The notes below the pieces were generated by a model. It saw only the letters and a program-made list of their open reading frames with translations, was not told the DNA's origin and made no database searches. A stretch of 64,000 bases of DNA from Nevskiaceae bacterium (GTDB taxonomy: Bacteria > Pseudomonadota > Gammaproteobacteria > Steroidobacterales > Steroidobacteraceae), in NCBI GenBank assembly GCA_018883185.1, contig VEQP01000005.1, positions 1 through 64,000 of the forward strand, read 5' to 3'. Numbering within the stretch: position 1 is the stretch's first letter; every line of letters begins with the position of its first letter. Below are positions 1 to 8,057 of the stretch, one piece after another. The translations under genes were made by a program, and so were the position numbers.

Positions 1-236
1 GTGTTGCGACCGGTATTGCCGCCGCCGATCCAGCCTTTCTCGAGCACTGCGACTCGGGTGTAGCCGTGTTCGGCAGCGAGATAGTAGGCCGTGCCGAGGC
101 CGTGACCGCCGCCACCGATGATCACCGCATCGTACTCGGCCTGCGGTGCCGCACGACGCCACTGCGGGCGCCAGTCGCGGTGACCGCCGAGACTGTTCCA
201 CAGCAAAGAAAGCCCCGAGAAGCGCTGACGCGTCAT
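1..236 (-). CDS. Sarcosine oxidase beta-like FAD oxidoreductase, N-terminal part (cut by window edge)
   Basis: Only the first 78 codons are present; the gene continues beyond base 1. Translation from the ATG at 236 gives about 40 basic residues and then a dinucleotide-binding motif with a GGGGHG core followed by LGTAYYLA, closely resembling the N-terminus of the complete SoxB at 30383-31675 (same RxxxxWRPxWRR lead, same VLEKG and GRNT blocks). It is therefore a second SoxB-like flavoprotein, or a related N-methyl amino-acid oxidase. It lies 13 bases downstream of the FAD/GcvT dehydrogenase on the same strand, so the two are probably co-transcribed. Whether partner subunits (SoxD, SoxA, SoxG) follow cannot be seen. 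Confidence 0.8.
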   Translation of the reverse strand, partial: MTRQRFSGLSLLWNSLGGHRDWRPQWRRAAPQAEYDAVIIGGGGHGLGTAYYLAAEHGYTRVAVLEKGWIGGGNTGRN

Positions 237-249
237 GCGGATTCCGGCC

Positions 250-2709
250 TTAGGCGCGAAGGTCGTTGTTGGTCGGATCGTACGGCGATTCGACCAACAC
301 GGTGGCCTGCTTGCGCTCGCCGAGGATTTCAATCTCAAGAGTACTGCCAACCGCGGCGCACTCGGGCTTCACGTAACCGATCGCGAGGCTCTTGCCGAGC
401 ACATGCCCGTAACAGCCCGCGGTGGCACGGCCGACGATCTTGCCTGCCGTATCGAACAGCGGCTCGTTGCCGAGCGGGTCGGCATCGGTGACGCCATGCA
501 CTTCAAGGGTTACGAAGCGGTGCGGAACACCGGCTGCCAATTGCGCCTCGAGCGCAGCCTTACCGATGAAATCGCCCTTGTTCAGGCGCACGAATCGATC
601 GAGACCGGCCTCGTAGGGCGTGTAGTCGCGGGTCAGATCGCTGCCCCACATGCGATAGGACTTTTCCATGCGCAGCGACTCCATCGCCCGCATACCCGCC
701 ATGCCGATGCCGTACTCAGCACCAGCCGCGAACAGCGCTTCGAAAATATGGTGCGCATACTCGATGGGGAAGTGCAGCTCCCAGCCGAGCGAGCCGACAA
801 AGTTCACGCGCAGCAGATAGACATCGGTAGCCATACCCACTTCCACGACCTGGCCAGTGAGCCAGGGGAAGGCAGCGTTGTCGAGCGGGGTGTCGGTGAG
901 CTTGGCGAGCACGTCACGCGCACGCGGTCCGGCGACGATGAAGCAGCCACGTTGCATGGTGACGTTGCTCATCTGCACGGAGCCATCGCTCGGCAGGTGC
1001 TTTTGCAGATAATCGCTGTCATACCGCTCGGCAGCGCCCGCGCTGACGACGTAGAACTCCTCGGCGGCGAGTTTGGTGATGGTGAACTCGCTGCGGATCC
1101 CGCCGCGGCGGGTCAACGCATGGCACAGCGCCATGCGCCCGATCTTCGTTGGTACCTTGTTGGCAACGAGGCGATCGAGCCAGGCTTCGGCACCCGGTCC
1201 GCGCACGATGTGCTTGGTAAAGGGCGTGAGATCAATCACACCAACTGCGCTGCGTAGACGTCGGCATTCGTTACCGACATGCTCAAAATAATTGGTGCGG
1301 CGGAAGCTCCACTCGTCGCGCGCCTCGACACCTGCGGGCGCAAACCAGTTGGCCCGCTCCCAACCGTAGCGCTGGCCAAACACAGCGCCCATGCCCTTGA
1401 GACGATCGTAGATCGGACTCGTCTTGAGCGGCCGTCCGTCCGGTCGTTCTTCGTCCGGATAGTGCACCGTGAAGACGTTGCGATACGTTTCCTCGTTCTT
1501 GGTGACGACGAAGCGCTTGCTGGTGTAGGGCCCATAGCGACGAGGATCGACGGCGAGCATGTCGATGCCCGGCTCACCTTCGACAATCCACTCTGCCAGT
1601 TGCCAGCCGGAGCCGCCTGCGGCGGTGATGCCGAAACTGTGACCCTCGTTGAGCCAAAGATTTCGCACGCCCCAGGCCGGGCCGATCAGCGGGCTGCCAT
1701 CGGGCGTGTAAGAGATGGGTCCATTGACGATATCTTTGATACCACAGTGCTCGAGCGCCGGAACGCGCCGCTGTGCGGCTTCGATGTGCGGCAGCAGTCG
1801 ATCGAGGTCACCATCGAACAAATTTTTGCCAAACCAGTCGGGTACGCCGTCGGCGAACCGCGCCGGGGCGCCGGCTTCGTAGGGCCCGAGGATCCAGCCC
1901 ATGCGCTCCTCGCGCAGGTAATACGACTTGTCCGATTCACGAAGTACGGCCAATTCGCGCCCGCCCGCCGCGCGGTACGCGCGCAGTTCCGCGGATTCCT
2001 CATAAACGATGTACTGATGCTCCACCGGAATGGCCGGCACATTGAGGCCGAACATCCGTCCGGTCTGGCGGGCGTAATTGCCGGTGGCGCAGACCACGTG
2101 CTCGGCGATGATCTCGCCCTTGTTGGTGGTCAGTCGCCATTCGCCTGAGGGCGTACGGCTCGCGGCGGTGACTTCGGTGTGCTCATAGATTTCGGCACCG
2201 CGCGCCCGGGCGCCTTTGCGCAGCGCCATGGTCAGATCCGCGGGCGCGATGTGCCCGTCGTCCGGGTGATAGAGCGCACCGACGATGGCGGGCGTGTCAG
2301 CCGTGCCACCCAGATCGATCAAGGGCCAAAGTTTTTTGACCTCGCTCGGGCTGATGACTTCGAAGGGCACACCGATCGTGTTGGCCGTGCCGCAGTACTT
2401 GAAGTACTCGTCCATGCGGTCGCGACAAGTGGCGAGGCGCAAGTTGCCGGTGACGTGGAAGCTCACGTCCTGACCGGTCTCGGCAGGAAGACGCTTGTAC
2501 AGATCGACCGAATACTTGTGCAGTTGGCCGACCGTGTAGCTCATGTTGAACAGCGGCAGCAGCCCCGCGGCATGCCAGGTGGAGCCCGCCGTGAGCTCCG
2601 AGCGCTCGAGCAGCACCACGTCCGACCAGCCCTTGTGACACAGGTGGTACAGCGTGCTCACACCGACTGCGCCACCACCAATAACAACGACCCGGGCGTG
2701 TGTTTTCAT
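250..2709 (-). CDS. FAD-dependent dehydrogenase with GcvT domain (dimethylglycine/sarcosine dehydrogenase-like)
   Basis: An 819-residue two-part enzyme of the dimethylglycine/sarcosine dehydrogenase family. It starts with an FAD-binding GGGAVG motif (residues 11-16); the STWHAAG motif contains His46, the residue that in this family carries covalently bound FAD. The C-terminal half, from about residue 430, is a folate-binding aminomethyltransferase (GcvT) domain. Known relatives oxidatively demethylate N-methylated glycines and transfer the formaldehyde equivalent to THF as 5,10-methylene-THF. The ATG at 2709 is chosen because the translation then begins a few residues before the FAD motif; the reading frame stays open further upstream but would run into the divergent regulator. 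The exact substrate is not determined. It is divergent from a GlxA/GbdR-type regulator, which fits control by a betaine-type metabolite. Confidence 0.88.
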   Translation of the reverse strand: MKTHARVVVIGGGAVGVSTLYHLCHKGWSDVVLLERSELTAGSTWHAAGLLPLFNMSYTVGQLHKYSVDLYKRLPAETGQDVSFHVTGNLRLATCRDRMDEYFKYCGTANTIGVPFEVISPSEVKKLWPLIDLGGTADTPAIVGALYHPDDGHIAPADLTMALRKGARARGAEIYEHTEVTAASRTPSGEWRLTTNKGEIIAEHVVCATGNYARQTGRMFGLNVPAIPVEHQYIVYEESAELRAYRAAGGRELAVLRESDKSYYLREERMGWILGPYEAGAPARFADGVPDWFGKNLFDGDLDRLLPHIEAAQRRVPALEHCGIKDIVNGPISYTPDGSPLIGPAWGVRNLWLNEGHSFGITAAGGSGWQLAEWIVEGEPGIDMLAVDPRRYGPYTSKRFVVTKNEETYRNVFTVHYPDEERPDGRPLKTSPIYDRLKGMGAVFGQRYGWERANWFAPAGVEARDEWSFRRTNYFEHVGNECRRLRSAVGVIDLTPFTKHIVRGPGAEAWLDRLVANKVPTKIGRMALCHALTRRGGIRSEFTITKLAAEEFYVVSAGAAERYDSDYLQKHLPSDGSVQMSNVTMQRGCFIVAGPRARDVLAKLTDTPLDNAAFPWLTGQVVEVGMATDVYLLRVNFVGSLGWELHFPIEYAHHIFEALFAAGAEYGIGMAGMRAMESLRMEKSYRMWGSDLTRDYTPYEAGLDRFVRLNKGDFIGKAALEAQLAAGVPHRFVTLEVHGVTDADPLGNEPLFDTAGKIVGRATAGCYGHVLGKSLAIGYVKPECAAVGSTLEIEILGERKQATVLVESPYDPTNNDLRA

Positions 2710-2813
2710 CCGCCCAGAGTGTAGCTTCGAACGCCTCGGCGGCAGATCCAAATGCGACGACCGGATGCCGGAATTGGACATCTTGGGCGAGGCTGCCGCA
2801 TACTCGATCGCAC
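2710..2813. promoter_or_regulatory. Divergent intergenic region between FAD/GcvT dehydrogenase and GlxA-type regulator
   Basis: These 104 bases separate the ATG of the minus-strand dehydrogenase (2709) from the probable GTG of the plus-strand regulator (2814). Promoters for both directions, and the binding site for the AraC-type regulator, should lie here or just inside the regulator gene. No convincing -35/-10 pair or inverted operator was recognised by eye. Confidence 0.4.
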
Positions 2814-3809
2814 GTGGATACCGCAGTGTTTCAAGGCAAGCGAACCTACGCGTTCCTGACCTTGCCCAACTACTCGTTGATTGCGCTGGCGAATGCTCTC
2901 GAGCCGCTGCGCATGGCCAACCGTGTGGCCAACCGCCCCCTATACGAGTGGCAGATCGCCTCATTGCGCGGCGAGCCCGTTGTCGCGAGCAGTGGCTTGC
3001 AGATGACGCCTACGGTCGCGCTCGCCGATGTGGGCAAGGTCGACGTCCTCTTCGTTTGTGGGGGCATCAACGTGCGCGAAGCGGTTACGGCGCCGCTGAC
3101 GAAGGCACTGCGGCGTCGAGCGGAGACGGGTGGTGCGCTTGGCGCCTTGTGCACGGGTGGCTATGTGCTTGCACGCGCGGGTTTGCTCAATCGTTACAAG
3201 GCGTCGATCCACTGGGAAAACGTGCACTCGTTGCGCGAGGAGTTCCCGCTCGTGGAGATCCGCAACCAAGTGTTCACTATCGATCGTGACCGCTACACCT
3301 GCTCGGGCGGCACGGCACCGCTCGATCTGATGCTCAATTTGATCGAGCGTCAGCACGGCCGGCAGGTTTCTCACCAAGTCTCCGAGCAGTTCGTGCTCGA
3401 GCGGGTGCGCGACGATCACGACAGTCAGTACGTGCCGCTGCGCGCCCAGCTTGGCTTCACCCATCGCGCGCTGACGAAGGTCGCGCAGTTGATGGAAGAG
3501 AACATCGAAAAACCGCTGTCGCTCGATGTCATCGCACGGCAGACGGGGCTCTCGCGACGCCAGATCGAGCGTTTGTTTCAGCGGTACCTGAACTGCGTCC
3601 CGAAGCGCTACTACATGGAAATCCGTCTGCGCCGGGCGCGCGAGCTGCTGCTGCAAACCTCGATGCCGATCATGGAAGTGACAGCCTCTTGCGGTTTCCA
3701 ATCACCACCGCATTTTTCCAAATGCTATCGGCGTCAATTCGGCCGTCCGCCGAGTGCTGAGCGACGCGGGCAGGGCGGTGGCGAAGGGCCCGTTCCAGCC
3801 GCTCGATAA
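2814..3809 (+). CDS. GlxA-family AraC-type transcriptional regulator (GbdR/CdhR-like)
   Basis: A 331-residue regulator with an N-terminal DJ-1/PfpI-like (class I amidotransferase-like) sensor domain, residues about 10-190, including an ALCTGGYVLARAG nucleophile-elbow-like segment, and a C-terminal AraC helix-turn-helix pair, residues about 215-310, with SLDVIARQTGLSRRQIERLF and CGFQSPPHFSKCYRRQFG. This architecture is that of GbdR, CdhR and ArgR of pseudomonads, which respond to glycine betaine/dimethylglycine, carnitine and arginine. GTG at 2814 is preferred because the homologous region begins just after it; the frame stays open to 2700, which would overlap the divergent gene. From its position it is the best candidate for controlling the flanking dehydrogenase and the corrinoid operon that follows. 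The ligand is not known. Confidence 0.82.
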   Translation: MDTAVFQGKRTYAFLTLPNYSLIALANALEPLRMANRVANRPLYEWQIASLRGEPVVASSGLQMTPTVALADVGKVDVLFVCGGINVREAVTAPLTKALRRRAETGGALGALCTGGYVLARAGLLNRYKASIHWENVHSLREEFPLVEIRNQVFTIDRDRYTCSGGTAPLDLMLNLIERQHGRQVSHQVSEQFVLERVRDDHDSQYVPLRAQLGFTHRALTKVAQLMEENIEKPLSLDVIARQTGLSRRQIERLFQRYLNCVPKRYYMEIRLRRARELLLQTSMPIMEVTASCGFQSPPHFSKCYRRQFGRPPSAERRGQGGGEGPVPAAR

Positions 3810-3916
3810 GCGTCCGTCGATGTCGTTCGCGGATAACTTATTGTCGCTAAACGGCTAGTTTCACTCCGATATGACGCTTACCATCGCGCAGCACAACCGG
3901 TGCCAAGAGGCCTGAA
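3810..3916 (+). promoter_or_regulatory. Leader of the corrinoid/C1 operon
   Basis: This 107-base gap between the regulator and the corrinoid protein gene is the AT-richest stretch in the left region, with ATAACTTATTG around 3833-3843, and is the natural promoter site for the seven-gene operon. An AGAGG ribosome-binding site sits about 6 bases before the ATG at 3917. No unambiguous promoter hexamers, cobalamin riboswitch or operator were recognised. Confidence 0.35.
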
Positions 3917-4624
3917 ATGACTGAAGCCGCGGAAGGCGATTTCGACCTGCGTTCACTTGCCGACGACGAGTTGGTCGAGCAGGTACACGACGATCTCTAC
4001 AACGGCATGAAGCCCGAGGTGGAAGAAGCCACGCGCATCTTCCTCGAGCGCGGCTGGGGCCCCGACAAGGTGCTTAACGACGCGCTCGTCGAGGGTATGC
4101 GAATCGTTGGCATCGACTTCCGCGATGGCATCCTGTTCGTTCCCGAAGTGCTGCTCGCAGCCAACGCCATGAAGGGCGGCATGGAGATCCTTCGCCCGCT
4201 GCTCGCCGAGACCGGTGCGGAGCCGATCGGCAAGGTTGTCATCGGCACGGTTAAGGGCGACATCCACGACATCGGCAAAAACCTGGTGTCGATGATGCTC
4301 GAAGGCGCGGGTTTCGAAGTCGTCGACCTCGGCATCAACAACCCGGTCGAGAAGTACCTCGAGGCACTCGAGAAACACAACCCGGACATCTTGGGGATGT
4401 CGGCGCTGCTGACGACCACCATGCCGTACATGAAGGTCGTTATCGACACCCTCAAACAAAAGAACCTTCGCGACAAGTACATCGTGCTCGTGGGCGGTGC
4501 GCCGCTCAACGAAGAGTTTGGCAAGGCCATCGGTGCCGACGCCTACTGCCGAGACGCCGCCATCGCGGTGGAGACTGCCAAGTCGTTGATCGCTGCGAAG
4601 CGTGCCGCGGCGCGCGCGCACTGA
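3917..4624 (+). CDS. Methyltransferase cognate corrinoid protein (MttC/MtgC-like)
   Basis: A 235-residue B12-binding protein of the size and order usual for MttC/MtbC/MtgC proteins: a helical cap domain (residues about 15-95) followed by a Rossmann-like cobalamin-binding domain (about 103-230). The signature D115-x-H117-x-x-G120 is present, His117 being the expected lower axial cobalt ligand, followed by the SxLLTTTMP and VGGAP motifs. In the family the Co(I) corrinoid accepts a methyl group from a substrate methyltransferase of the MttB type and hands it to a second methyltransferase. It is the first gene of the C1 operon and the only corrinoid protein found in the window, although three complete MttB-type enzymes occur 41-55 kb away. 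Confidence 0.95.
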   Translation: MTEAAEGDFDLRSLADDELVEQVHDDLYNGMKPEVEEATRIFLERGWGPDKVLNDALVEGMRIVGIDFRDGILFVPEVLLAANAMKGGMEILRPLLAETGAEPIGKVVIGTVKGDIHDIGKNLVSMMLEGAGFEVVDLGINNPVEKYLEALEKHNPDILGMSALLTTTMPYMKVVIDTLKQKNLRDKYIVLVGGAPLNEEFGKAIGADAYCRDAAIAVETAKSLIAAKRAAARAH

Positions 4625-4632
4625 CGGTTGAC

Positions 4633-5244
4633 GTGGCCAGCTCCGGCCGCCAACTGGTCATTGCCTGCGGCGCCTTGGCGCACGAGATCGCAGCCCTGCG
4701 CAAGGTGCACGGCTGGCTCACGCTTGATGTGCACTGTTTGCCTCCCGAATTGCATAACCGGCCCGAGCGCATCGCGCCGGCGGTACGCGAGGCGATCGAG
4801 TCCCAGCGCGATCTGTACCAAGATATTTTTGTGGCCTACGCCGATTGCGGCACGGGCGGGGCGCTCGATGCCGTGTTGCGCGAGACTGGCGTCGAACGCA
4901 TCGAGGGCGTCCACTGTTACGAGTTTTACGCCACGGCTGAGCGCTTCGCACAACTCGCCGAGAGTGAGCCGGGGACCTTCTTTCTTACCGACTTTCTCGT
5001 GAGGCACTTCGAGCGACTGGTGTTTCGGGGTCTCGGACTCGACCGTCATCCTGAGCTGCACTCGCAATACTTCGGCAATTACCGCCGGCTGACCTACCTG
5101 GGTCAGCGGGAAGATGCCGACAATGCTGCCGCCGCGCGTGCGATCGCTGTGCGCCTCGGTCTCGAATATCACTTCGAGCACACCGGCTACGGTGGTCTCG
5201 AACGCAGTTTGCAACGTTTCACCGCCCGGGAGGCGCGTCACTGA
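4633..5244 (+). CDS. DUF1638 protein in corrinoid operon
   Basis: A 203-residue cytoplasmic protein recognised as DUF1638 family; its biochemical function is not established. Visible features are an ACGALAHEI segment near the N-terminus, LDVHCLPPELHNRPE (conserved Cys/His), a YADCGTGG motif and GVHCYEFYA, which together could form a metal or nucleotide site. It starts at GTG 4633, eight bases after the corrinoid protein, and its stop overlaps the next start (TGATG). Its place between the corrinoid protein and the MetV/MetF pair suggests an accessory role in corrinoid methyl transfer, such as assembly, activation or C1 shuttling; this is inference from context. Confidence 0.8.
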   Translation: MASSGRQLVIACGALAHEIAALRKVHGWLTLDVHCLPPELHNRPERIAPAVREAIESQRDLYQDIFVAYADCGTGGALDAVLRETGVERIEGVHCYEFYATAERFAQLAESEPGTFFLTDFLVRHFERLVFRGLGLDRHPELHSQYFGNYRRLTYLGQREDADNAAAARAIAVRLGLEYHFEHTGYGGLERSLQRFTAREARH

Positions 5245-5594
5245 TGGCGAGTCTGATCATCATTTCTTGGCGGGACATTCCGTCGCAGGTCGTGATCAAG
5301 CGCGGTCGCGAAACCTCCAAGGTCATGCTCTCGGCGCGTTTCCAGGAAGCGGTCGATCGCGCGGCGATGCGTGCCGGCAAAGGCGGGTCGGACGCCTATA
5401 TCGCCGAGTGGCGGCGCAGCGCGCCCGTGCCCTGCGGCGAAGATTTGCAGGCCGAGGCGGCAGCGGCTGCGCAGGCCATTGAGGCGCGCTACAGCGACGA
5501 GGATCTCGACAAACTCATTCGCGCCAAGGGCCTTGCAGCACCGCCCGCCGTGACCGTGTCCGACGCGCCGGCCAAGTCCGACGCGGGAGGCTGA
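5244..5594 (+). CDS. Small 'virulence factor' family protein in corrinoid operon
   Basis: A 116-residue soluble protein resembling the small family annotated as 'virulence factor' (Pfam Virulence_fact), a name that says nothing about function here. It opens with a short beta segment and IISWRDIPSQV, then a basic stretch (KRGRETSKVMLSARFQ), a helical region with YIAEWRR, and an Ala-rich low-complexity tail. Its ATG overlaps the stop codon of the DUF1638 gene by one base, so the two are translationally coupled, and the MetV-like gene follows after two bases. The tight coupling argues for a shared complex or pathway with the neighbouring C1 genes. No catalytic motif is apparent. Confidence 0.7.
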   Translation: MASLIIISWRDIPSQVVIKRGRETSKVMLSARFQEAVDRAAMRAGKGGSDAYIAEWRRSAPVPCGEDLQAEAAAAAQAIEARYSDEDLDKLIRAKGLAAPPAVTVSDAPAKSDAGG

Positions 5595-5596
5595 GC

Positions 5597-6061
5597 GTGT
5601 ATCGCGTTCGGCTGTGGTCGGTGCGTAATGCGCGCGGCCTCAATCTGCTGTATCGCGCGCTCGAGAACTTGCTCGTGGCCTTGCGACCGCTCGCCAAGCT
5701 GGTGGGCGGTGGCGCGAAACTCGAGCGTCCGATGGCGGCTGTCGAACGGGGCGTCAAGGGCTTCATGTTCGATTGCAAGATGTGCGGGCAGTGCGTGCTG
5801 AGTTCGACCGGCATGTCGTGTCCGATGAACTGCCCCAAGCAATTGCGCAACGGCCCTTGCGGCGGTGTTCGCGCCAATGGTCACTGTGAAGTGCTGCCCG
5901 ACATGAAGTGCGTCTGGGTGCTCGCCTGGGAGGGCAGTCAGCGCATTCCGGGCGGCACCGAGTCCTTGCAACGCGTGCAGTTTGCCGTTGATCGTCGCTT
6001 GCAGGGCAAATCGTCGTGGCTGCGTGCGGTGCGCGAGCGCGTCGCTGGAGCGACGCAGTGA
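5597..6061 (+). CDS. MetV-like cysteine-rich partner of methylenetetrahydrofolate reductase (MTHFR C-terminal domain)
   Basis: A 154-residue protein corresponding to the 'methylenetetrahydrofolate reductase C-terminal' family, which includes MetV of acetogens. Eight cysteines lie at residues 60, 63, 66, 75, 79, 88, 97 and 105 (CKMCGQC, SCPMNCP, GPCGG), enough for two metal sites, iron-sulfur or zinc. In acetogens MetV forms a complex with MetF and mediates electron transfer to or from the flavin. Here the gene begins with GTG, two bases after its upstream neighbour, and overlaps metF by four bases (GTGA), so a MetV-MetF complex is very likely. No RnfC2-like NADH subunit accompanies the pair, so the electron acceptor is unknown. 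Confidence 0.82.
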   Translation: MYRVRLWSVRNARGLNLLYRALENLLVALRPLAKLVGGGAKLERPMAAVERGVKGFMFDCKMCGQCVLSSTGMSCPMNCPKQLRNGPCGGVRANGHCEVLPDMKCVWVLAWEGSQRIPGGTESLQRVQFAVDRRLQGKSSWLRAVRERVAGATQ

Positions 6062-7092
6062 GATTCGGTGACGAACCCGCGCCCGGCGCACCGTTGCCGA
6101 TGTTGCCCGGGCACGTGTCGCCCGGCCGATTCGAGCGTGTGTTGCGAGCCGGTGCGTTTGCCGTCACGGCCGAACTCGCACCTCCCGATTCGGCAGATCC
6201 CAACGAGGTCTATGCGCGAGCGCGGATTTTCGACGGCTACGTCGATGCCATCAATGCCACCGATGGCAGCGGCGCGAACTGCCACATGTCGAGCATGGGG
6301 GTTTGCGCGCTGCTGACGCGGGTCGGTTACGCGCCGATCATGCAGATCTCCTGCCGTGACCGGAATCGCATCGGCATCCAAGGGGACATCCTGGGTGCCG
6401 CAGCGATGGGCGTGTGCAATGTTCTTTGCCTCACGGGCGATGGCGTGCAGGCCGGCGATCATCCACAGGCCAAGCCGGTGTTCGATCTCGACAGTGTGTC
6501 GCTGCTCGGACTGGCGCGAACCTTGCGCGACGAACAACGATTTCAGAGTGGCCGCAAGCTTACCCAGGCCCCTCGGGTGTTGCTCGGTGCAGCCGAGAAT
6601 CCGTGCGCACCGCCCTTCGATTGGCGCGCGCGACGCCTCCTCAAAAAAATCGAGGCGGGCGCACAGTTCATACAGACGCAGTATGTCTACGATGTGCCGC
6701 TGCTACGCCGGTTTCTGCAGCAGCTCGAGGATCTGGGCGGACTCGATCGCGCTTTTCTGTTGATCGGCGTCGGCCCACTGCGTTCGGCCAAGGCGGCCGA
6801 ATGGATGCGCAGCAACGTGCCCGGCATCCACGTGCCCGACGCGCTGATCGCCCGTTTGCGCGGTGCCGAGGATCAGGCGCGTGAAGGTCGCAACATCTGC
6901 GTCGAGCTTATTCAAGAAATTCACGGTTTGCGTGGCGTGCATGGCGTGCACGTCATGGCGTATCGCCAGGAAGAGACGGTCGCCGAAGTGATCGATCGCT
7001 CCGGCGTGCTGTCGGGTCGCGTGCCGTGGTTTCCGACGAGAGACGTTTCCCCACAGAGCTCCGAGCTCGCAGCCGACAAGGTGGCATCATGA
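6058..7092 (+). CDS. Methylenetetrahydrofolate reductase (MetF-like)
   Basis: A 344-residue FAD-binding TIM-barrel enzyme interconverting 5,10-methylene-THF and 5-methyl-THF. Family features include AELAPPDS near the N-terminus, the region around INATDGSGANCHMSSMG, MQISCRDRNRIGIQGD, NVLCLTGDG, and a C-terminal FIQTQYVYDV with a GVGPL motif. The GTG start at 6058 overlaps the preceding stop (GTGA) and is preferred over an in-frame upstream ATG lying inside the MetV-like gene; the end overlaps the next gene by ATGA. In a demethylation pathway it would run in the oxidative direction, feeding methyl groups taken from substrates into methylene-THF. A housekeeping role in methionine synthesis is less likely given the operon. 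Confidence 0.9.
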   Translation: MRFGDEPAPGAPLPMLPGHVSPGRFERVLRAGAFAVTAELAPPDSADPNEVYARARIFDGYVDAINATDGSGANCHMSSMGVCALLTRVGYAPIMQISCRDRNRIGIQGDILGAAAMGVCNVLCLTGDGVQAGDHPQAKPVFDLDSVSLLGLARTLRDEQRFQSGRKLTQAPRVLLGAAENPCAPPFDWRARRLLKKIEAGAQFIQTQYVYDVPLLRRFLQQLEDLGGLDRAFLLIGVGPLRSAKAAEWMRSNVPGIHVPDALIARLRGAEDQAREGRNICVELIQEIHGLRGVHGVHVMAYRQEETVAEVIDRSGVLSGRVPWFPTRDVSPQSSELAADKVAS

Positions 7093-8027
7093 CCGATACC
7101 GTCATCAGTTCCGCAACCAAGGAAGTCGTCATCGGCTTCAATCGACCGTTCGTGATCATCGGCGAACGCATCAATCCGACGGGTCGCAAGATCCTCGCGG
7201 CGGAGATGGCCGCGGGTGATTTCAGCCGCGTGGAGTCCGATGCCCGAGCGCAAATCGAGGCGGGTGCGCACATGCTCGATGTGAACGCCGGCATCCCGCT
7301 CGCCGATGAGCCCGCGATCCTCGCGAGGGCCGTGCAGATCGTGCAGTCGATCACCGACGTGCCCTTGTCCATCGACTCCTCGATCGTCGCAGCGCTTGAG
7401 GCGGGGCTTGCCGTCTACAAAGGCAAGGCGCTCGTGAATTCCGTAACCGGTGAAGAGGAGCGTCTCGAGCAGGTGCTGCCGCTCGTCAAGAAATACGGCG
7501 CGGCCGTGGTGGCGATCTCGAACGACGAAACCGGCATCTCGGAGGATCCCGACGTGCGCTTTGCGGTAGCCAAGAAAATCGTCGAGCGCGCCGCCGATTA
7601 CGGTATCCCGCGCAGCGACGTCGTTGTTGATCCGCTCGTCATGCCGATCGGCGCCATCAATCAAGCAGGCGTGCAGGTGATGCGTCTGGTGCGTCGGCTG
7701 CGTGACGAGTTGCAGGTCAATACCACCTGTGGTGCATCGAACGTCAGCTTCGGTTTGCCGAATCGCGATGGCATCAACGCCGCCTTTCTCACCATGGCCA
7801 TTGCCTCGGGGATGACCTCGGCCATTACCAATCCTCTGCATGGCGACACCGTGCGCGCCTGCATGGGCGCCGATGTGATGATGGGTCACGATCCCGACTG
7901 CGCACGCTGGATTCGCAAATTCCGCGAACCGCCACCGCCGGGGGCGGCGGGTGACAACCCCGCAGCACGAGGCCGTCGCGAGGGCGGTTTGCGACGTCGC
8001 TCCACGGGCGGCGGCACAGCGGGTTAA
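7089..8027 (+). CDS. Methyl-THF:corrinoid methyltransferase, pterin-binding (MtgA/AcsE-like)
   Basis: A 312-residue dihydropteroate-synthase-fold protein with pterin-binding signatures: FVIIGERINPTGRK at residues about 20-33, AHMLDVNAG, PLSIDSS, KALVNSV, AAVVAISNDETG, DPLVMPIG and NTTCGASNVSFGLPNR. Relatives include AcsE (MeTr) of acetogens and MtgA, which moves methyl groups between a corrinoid protein and THF during glycine betaine demethylation. ATG 7089 overlaps the metF stop (ATGA). The last 40 or so residues are a Gly/Arg/Pro-rich tail not typical of the family. It is expected to accept methyl from the corrinoid protein encoded at 3917-4624 and make 5-methyl-THF. Confidence 0.9.
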   Translation: MTDTVISSATKEVVIGFNRPFVIIGERINPTGRKILAAEMAAGDFSRVESDARAQIEAGAHMLDVNAGIPLADEPAILARAVQIVQSITDVPLSIDSSIVAALEAGLAVYKGKALVNSVTGEEERLEQVLPLVKKYGAAVVAISNDETGISEDPDVRFAVAKKIVERAADYGIPRSDVVVDPLVMPIGAINQAGVQVMRLVRRLRDELQVNTTCGASNVSFGLPNRDGINAAFLTMAIASGMTSAITNPLHGDTVRACMGADVMMGHDPDCARWIRKFREPPPPGAAGDNPAARGRREGGLRRRSTGGGTAG

Positions 8028-8057
8028 GGACGCAGCAGGTTAACGAGGGGTTCCGCA

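Noticed and set aside
235-1257. Long plus-strand open frame of 340 codons opposite the FAD/GcvT dehydrogenase
   Set aside because: It is a mirror of the high-GC coding strand; the translation has no recognisable domain and the minus-strand product is clearly the real one. The same applies to the similar frame at 1279-2148.
2710-2964. N-terminal extension of the FAD/GcvT dehydrogenase
   Set aside because: The open frame continues 85 codons upstream of the ATG at 2709, but the extra sequence is basic, low in family similarity and overlaps the divergent regulator; the FAD motif begins right after 2709.
3810-3916. Cobalamin riboswitch ahead of the corrinoid operon
   Set aside because: The 107-base leader is shorter than a full cobalamin riboswitch and no B12-box-like sequence was recognised.
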